A stretch of 64,000 nucleotides of DNA. Source: Granulicella cerasi. Lineage in GTDB: Bacteria; Acidobacteriota; Terriglobia; Terriglobales; Acidobacteriaceae. The position numbers were made by a program, and so were the translations under genes. The DNA lies in contig NZ_JAGSYD010000002.1 of NCBI RefSeq assembly GCF_025685575.1, positions 744,001 through 808,000 on the forward strand, read 5' to 3'. Under the pieces are notes generated by a model. It ran no database searches. It was not told the DNA's origin and saw only the letters and a program-made list of their open reading frames with translations. Below, piece by piece: positions 60,449 to 64,000 of the stretch (position 1 is its first letter; each line of letters opens with the position of its first letter).

Positions 60449-62605
60449 ATGTTCCCAAGTTCAGGAGTTTCCCGCGCCTTCCGGCGTCTGTGCGCCGTTG
60501 TCTTTGCCGTCGCAGCGACCACATGCATCGCTTCCGCACAGACCACGCCCTCCACGACGGTCGTCATCTCCGAGGTCTACGGCGGAGGCGGCAGCACCTC
60601 CACCGCTGGTCTCTACCCGCAGGACTTCGTCGAGCTCTTCAACATGAGCAGCGCTGCCGTGGACATCAGCGGATGGTCCGTGCAGTACGTCGCCGCTACC
60701 GCTACAACGACCACGGCGGTCTCTGCGTCGAACATCGCCTCGGTCCCATCCGGCGTGAGCCTTGCTCCCGGTCAGCGTTATCTCATCGCGGGTACCTACT
60801 CCGCGTCATACGGCAGCCAGAACCCCCTTCCCACCGCCGACGTCACCGGTTCCTTCGCCGCAGCAGCTGGTGCAGGTCACTTCTTCCTCGTCAAGAGCTC
60901 CACGGCTGTTTCTCCGCTGGCCTGCCCGGAAAGCGACCCCAACGTCGTCGACAATGTGGCCTACGGTCTCTCCTCGACAGCCGCGCTGTGCGGAGCTGGA
61001 GGCGCCGGCGACACAGCTCCTACTCTCACCTCGTCGCTCATTGCCATTCGCACGAATGCCTGCACGAACACGGGCAAGAACGCTTCGGACTTTTCGACCG
61101 GCACCACCGCGCCTCGCGCGTCCACTGCCACCGCAACGCCTTGCGGCGCTACGGTCACCGCACCGTCGCTCAGCTCCCCGACAGCTTCGCCCGCGACGGT
61201 TACCGCTGGCGGCGCGTTGACTGTCTCGGTCACAGTCACCCCGGGCTCGGGTACGATCAGCACGGTAACGGCTGACCTCAGCCCCATCGGTGGCAGCTCG
61301 ACTCAGGCGCTCACCAACACGAGCGGCAGCGTGTGGAGCTACCAGACGACCGTTCCGAGCTCCACGGCAGCGGCCACGTATACCGTCAACTTCAAGGCTA
61401 CGGACTCGAACTCGCAAACGGCGACGGCATCCACCACGTACACCGTTCAGTCGGCTACGGTCTCCAATCCGATCACGCTCTCCAACGGAACGGCGACGCC
61501 CTCCTCCGTGACGGCTGGATCGACGACGTTGCTGACCGTGGCAGCCACCGCAGCGACGAACCCCACGTCCACGAGCCTTGCGGTCGTCGGAAACCTTTCG
61601 GCCTTCGGTGGCTCGACCACGCAGGCGTTCTACGATGACGGCACTCACGGCGACAAGACGTCCGGCGACGGCATCTACAGCTACTCGCTGGCCGTTCCTT
61701 CGGGCACCGCGGCAGCCAACTACACCATCGCGCTCACGGCGTCGGACTCGCAGGCCCGTACGGCATCTGGCTCGATCGCCCTTACGATCCAGCCACCCGC
61801 AGTCGTTTCGGCAAATGTGGCGCTTTACACCAACACCACGACTGCAGCCGTTGGTTCGGCTGTGACGTTTACCGCCGTCGTTACAGCGGTGAACAGCTCC
61901 GCTACCCCGACCGGAACGGTGAACTTCTACGACGGCGGCAAGCTGCTTGGCGCAGGAACGGCCTCCACCGGCGCGTGGTACTACACCACCAGCGCTCTGG
62001 CTGCTGGCTCCCACGTCATCACCATCGCGTACTCGGGTGACTCCACCTTCCCGAGCACCACGACCAGCACGCCCGCTTCGGTGACCGTCACCGTAACGAC
62101 GACGCCGGTTGCGGACTTCAACCTCATCCTCAGCAACTCGGCGTTGACGGCTTCGGGCGCACAGCGCACGCAGACGATGACGGTTGCCGTTCAGGGCGTC
62201 ACCGGCTTCAGCGACACGGTCGCGCTCTCCTGCTCGGGTCTCCCTGCCGGTTCGCGTTGCCAGTTCTCGCCGACCAGCATCACGGGTTCGGGCACCTCGG
62301 TGCTGACCATCGCCGTTGACGGCGCTTCGCTCCGCCACACCTCGCCCTTCGGCAAGCGTGGCAGCGAAACCGCACTCGCCTTCGGTCTGCTCGCACTGCC
62401 GCTGGCGTTCCGCCGTCGTATGCGTGCCAAGCTGGCCCGCGTCACGACGCTGGCAGCGATCCTCGGCTTCGGCATGATGCTCACCGGCGTGATGACCGGC
62501 TGCGGCGACGGCAACTCCACGCCGTCGGGCACCTCCACCGTAACGGTTACGGCGAAGAGCTCGACCGCGACCAAGACCGCAACGTTCCAACTGAACGTGC
62601 AGTAA
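60449..62605 (+). CDS. Lamin-tail/Ig-like domain exported protein
   Basis: A 718-residue exported protein: signal peptide (cleavage after ASA, about residue 30), a lamin-tail domain (ISEVYGGGGSTSTAGLYPQDFVELFN to residue ~170), three to four Ig-like segments rich in Thr/Ser (ATPTGTVNFYDGGKLLGAG is a Big_3-type bacterial Ig repeat), then a C-terminal region with LALPLAFRRRMRAKLARV and another hydrophobic helix with GCGDGN before a final beta segment. It likely acts on the surface or is secreted. ATG at 60449; it diverges from dxs and ends at a terminator. Confidence 0.85.
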   Translation: MFPSSGVSRAFRRLCAVVFAVAATTCIASAQTTPSTTVVISEVYGGGGSTSTAGLYPQDFVELFNMSSAAVDISGWSVQYVAATATTTTAVSASNIASVPSGVSLAPGQRYLIAGTYSASYGSQNPLPTADVTGSFAAAAGAGHFFLVKSSTAVSPLACPESDPNVVDNVAYGLSSTAALCGAGGAGDTAPTLTSSLIAIRTNACTNTGKNASDFSTGTTAPRASTATATPCGATVTAPSLSSPTASPATVTAGGALTVSVTVTPGSGTISTVTADLSPIGGSSTQALTNTSGSVWSYQTTVPSSTAAATYTVNFKATDSNSQTATASTTYTVQSATVSNPITLSNGTATPSSVTAGSTTLLTVAATAATNPTSTSLAVVGNLSAFGGSTTQAFYDDGTHGDKTSGDGIYSYSLAVPSGTAAANYTIALTASDSQARTASGSIALTIQPPAVVSANVALYTNTTTAAVGSAVTFTAVVTAVNSSATPTGTVNFYDGGKLLGAGTASTGAWYYTTSALAAGSHVITIAYSGDSTFPSTTTSTPASVTVTVTTTPVADFNLILSNSALTASGAQRTQTMTVAVQGVTGFSDTVALSCSGLPAGSRCQFSPTSITGSGTSVLTIAVDGASLRHTSPFGKRGSETALAFGLLALPLAFRRRMRAKLARVTTLAAILGFGMMLTGVMTGCGDGNSTPSGTSTVTVTAKSSTATKTATFQLNVQ

Positions 62606-62623
62606 ACCACCGCCCACAAGGCA

Positions 62624-62663
62624 AAGAAGAGGCTGCGCCCACCCGGCGCAGCCTCTTCTTCTT
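62624..62663 (+). terminator. Terminator after the lamin-tail/Ig gene
   Basis: A perfect 16-bp stem (AAGAAGAGGCTGCGCC / GGCGCAGCCTCTTCTT) with loop CACCC, followed by CTT. Confidence 0.92.
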
Positions 62664-62684
62664 GCTGTAAATTCAGCCCAGCAA

Positions 62685-62714
62685 GAAGGGCAGCGCATCT
62701 TCGCGCTGCCCTTC
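62685..62714 (-). terminator. Terminator for the minus-strand secreted-protein gene
   Basis: A perfect 12-bp stem (GAAGGGCAGCGC / GCGCTGCCCTTC) with loop ATCTTC, 26 bases after the stop of the minus-strand gene ending at 62741. The U-tract is short (TTGCT). Confidence 0.75.
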
Positions 62715-62740
62715 CTGTTGGCGGTCCACCGAGATAAAAC

Positions 62741-63856
62741 TTACGGCGTGGCTACCGGCGTCGTCGCCACGCTTACCGGCGCAGGAGCCGTAGCCGCAGC
62801 AGCACGAGCCGCCTGCTTGGCGGTCCAGGCCTTCTGCGCGGCTTGTGCAACAGCCAGCGGTGCGCAAGGCTGCGGCGGCAGCACCTGTCCCGGCAACGCT
62901 GCCGGTCCTGGCATACGCATCTGTCCGGCCGGGCAAGCCTTCAGCGCCATCTGCGGCTGCAGGTCCCTGGGAACGGGCGGGGCCGTCACACCAGCGATCT
63001 GCTGGTTTGCGTGGCTGCCCGGCCAGTTGTACGGCGAGCGCGTAATGGCGCCGTATCCCACCACCGGGAAGCGCGACGGCAGCGCGAAGTCACGGTTCAC
63101 GACGACGAATGCCGACGTCGGCACCTTACCCAGCAGACGCTTTTCGCCGCTCAACTGCAGCGTGTGATCATCCGCCTTCACGGTCAGGGTGTTGCCATCG
63201 AAAGCGTTCTTCTGTTCCTTCGCGCCCGGGAACGCGTGATTGGAAACGACCGTCACGCCAAGCCCCGGAACATACAGATAGAGGAACTGCAGATCGGCGA
63301 TTTCGTAGTTCAGTTCGGCCTTGCCGACGACGCCATCCACCGTAAACGTTCCGCGAGCGATCGACAGCGGCGTAAGCTTAGGCGGCTTCACCTTCTCGGC
63401 GCGCATCTTCTTGCCGTGCTGGTCATAGCCGAGGTCCGCGGCGGTCTGGAAGACCGGCATTCCCTTCTCGTTGAAGAACGGATTGCCCTTCTTGTCGCGC
63501 TGCTGCTTTACCGGCGCGTTGAACATCAACTTGCCGTCCGGGTCGACGCGCTGCTTGCCTTCTTCATCGAGCATTGGCGTAGGGGGCAGCGCGATGATCT
63601 CCGCCGGACCAACGTACTCTTCCTTCTTGCCGTTCTTCACGTAAACCGGCATCTTCACCGGGGCGATCGCCGCAGCAGAGGCAACGGGCTTTGCGATGTC
63701 CGGCTGAGCTCCATCGCTCTCAGGCGTGGCGTTCTGCGGTGCCGCATTTTGCGTCGCGGCCTGAGGATCGACGGTCTGTGCAGCCAACGTGAAGGGTGCG
63801 ACCCCGGCGAAGGACAAGAAGAAGGTACAAGCGAAAAGCTGCGGTCTACGAAGCAT
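62741..63856 (-). CDS. Secreted protein of unknown function
   Basis: A 371-residue protein: signal peptide (RPQLFACTFFLSFAGVAPFTLAA), a Gln/Ala/Pro linker, then a run of short units of the type D/N-x-x-G-x-x-x-F (PDGKLMFN, KKGNPFFN, EKGMPVFQ, QHGKKMRA), a beta-rich domain (GTFTVDGVVGKAELNYEI, FLYLYVPGLGVTVVSNHAFP) and an Ala/Pro tail with two cysteines. No family recognised. ATG at 63856 with GGAG 9 bases upstream; the longer frame is not supported. Confidence 0.7.
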   Translation of the reverse strand: MLRRPQLFACTFFLSFAGVAPFTLAAQTVDPQAATQNAAPQNATPESDGAQPDIAKPVASAAAIAPVKMPVYVKNGKKEEYVGPAEIIALPPTPMLDEEGKQRVDPDGKLMFNAPVKQQRDKKGNPFFNEKGMPVFQTAADLGYDQHGKKMRAEKVKPPKLTPLSIARGTFTVDGVVGKAELNYEIADLQFLYLYVPGLGVTVVSNHAFPGAKEQKNAFDGNTLTVKADDHTLQLSGEKRLLGKVPTSAFVVVNRDFALPSRFPVVGYGAITRSPYNWPGSHANQQIAGVTAPPVPRDLQPQMALKACPAGQMRMPGPAALPGQVLPPQPCAPLAVAQAAQKAWTAKQAARAAAATAPAPVSVATTPVATP

Positions 63857-63973
63857 GACGGCGGGCTCCAAAATGCGCGGGGCTTCAAGGCCATCCGCGC
63901 TTAGATAAAGGCGTTTGGAATGAAGCATAGCCGCGCAAATTGTGTAATGCCAGCAGATTGCGATGAGGGCGAA

Positions 63974-63999
63974 CCACGAAAGGCGACATCCTTTCGTGG
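63974..63999. terminator. Hairpin at the window end
   Basis: CCACGAAAGG / CCTTTCGTGG, 10 bp, loop CGACAT. It may end a minus-strand gene beyond the window or be a REP-like hairpin; no U-tract is visible. Confidence 0.55.
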
Positions 64000-64000
64000 C

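Noticed and set aside
60806..62698. 630-residue minus-strand frame opposite the lamin-tail/Ig gene
   Set aside because: Arg/Gly-rich shadow translation of a Thr/Ser-rich coding sequence; no domains and no ribosome site.

Overview
This window looks like a chromosomal segment of a Gram-negative bacterium of the phylum Acidobacteriota, most likely family Acidobacteriaceae (Terriglobus/Granulicella/Edaphobacter relatives). That placement is an inference from high GC, many GTG/TTG starts, a zinc-ribbon HTH gene just before uppS, a YXWXXG-type glycine-rich exported protein, large Ig-like/lamin-tail exported proteins and intergenic hairpin repeats of a style I associate with that family. MurE carries the DNPR motif of meso-diaminopimelate-adding enzymes, and a TonB receptor implies an outer membrane. 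I see no rRNA, tRNA, CRISPR array, insertion sequence or prophage.

Layout. 0-3.1 kb: end of a Gfo/Idh oxidoreductase, then a minus-strand operon (two-TM protein, HMG-CoA-lyase-like protein, YbgC-type thioesterase, GT2 glycosyltransferase). 3.1-14.3 kb: nicotinamidase, zinc-ribbon HTH regulator, uppS, cdsA, dxr and rseP on the plus strand, interrupted by a PAAR/spike gene pair and a minus-strand GMC oxidoreductase with a hydrolase/gluconate-dehydrogenase-small-subunit fusion. 14.4-25 kb: DHH phosphoesterase, then a plus-strand run of CPBP protease, penicillin acylase, MOSC protein, a large membrane protein, ispA, small genes and a methyltransferase. It ends in a hairpin-rich stretch with a 33-residue peptide gene.

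25.1-51.4 kb is an almost complete dcw (division and cell wall) cluster on the minus strand: mraZ, rsmH, ftsL-like, ftsI (with PASTA), murE, a lipoprotein gene, murF, mraY, a 74-residue membrane protein gene, murD, ftsW, murG, then three plus-strand exported-protein genes, then murC, ftsQ, ftsA, an outer-membrane barrel gene, ftsZ, a penicillin-binding protein, nnr and tsaE. A MraZ-type operator with four 10-bp-spaced repeats sits before mraZ. murA, murB and ddl are not in the cluster.

51.8-64 kb: a DUF2127 membrane protein, a fasciclin protein, an iron-acquisition operon (TonB siderophore receptor, Sel1 protein, PiuC-type dioxygenase), an SRPBCC protein, dxs, a lamin-tail/Ig exported protein and a secreted protein of unknown function.

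How it fits together: dxs and dxr make the isoprenoid precursors, ispA and uppS elongate them to the undecaprenyl carrier, MraY and MurG load lipid II onto it, and FtsW, FtsI and the FtsZ/A/Q proteins use it at the septum. cdsA and rseP add phospholipid synthesis and envelope stress control. The best candidates for undescribed biology are the unknown genes embedded in the dcw cluster, the PAAR/spike pair, the hydrolase fusion, the HMG-CoA-lyase-like protein lacking its metal ligands, and the structured micropeptide region at 24.5-25.1 kb.
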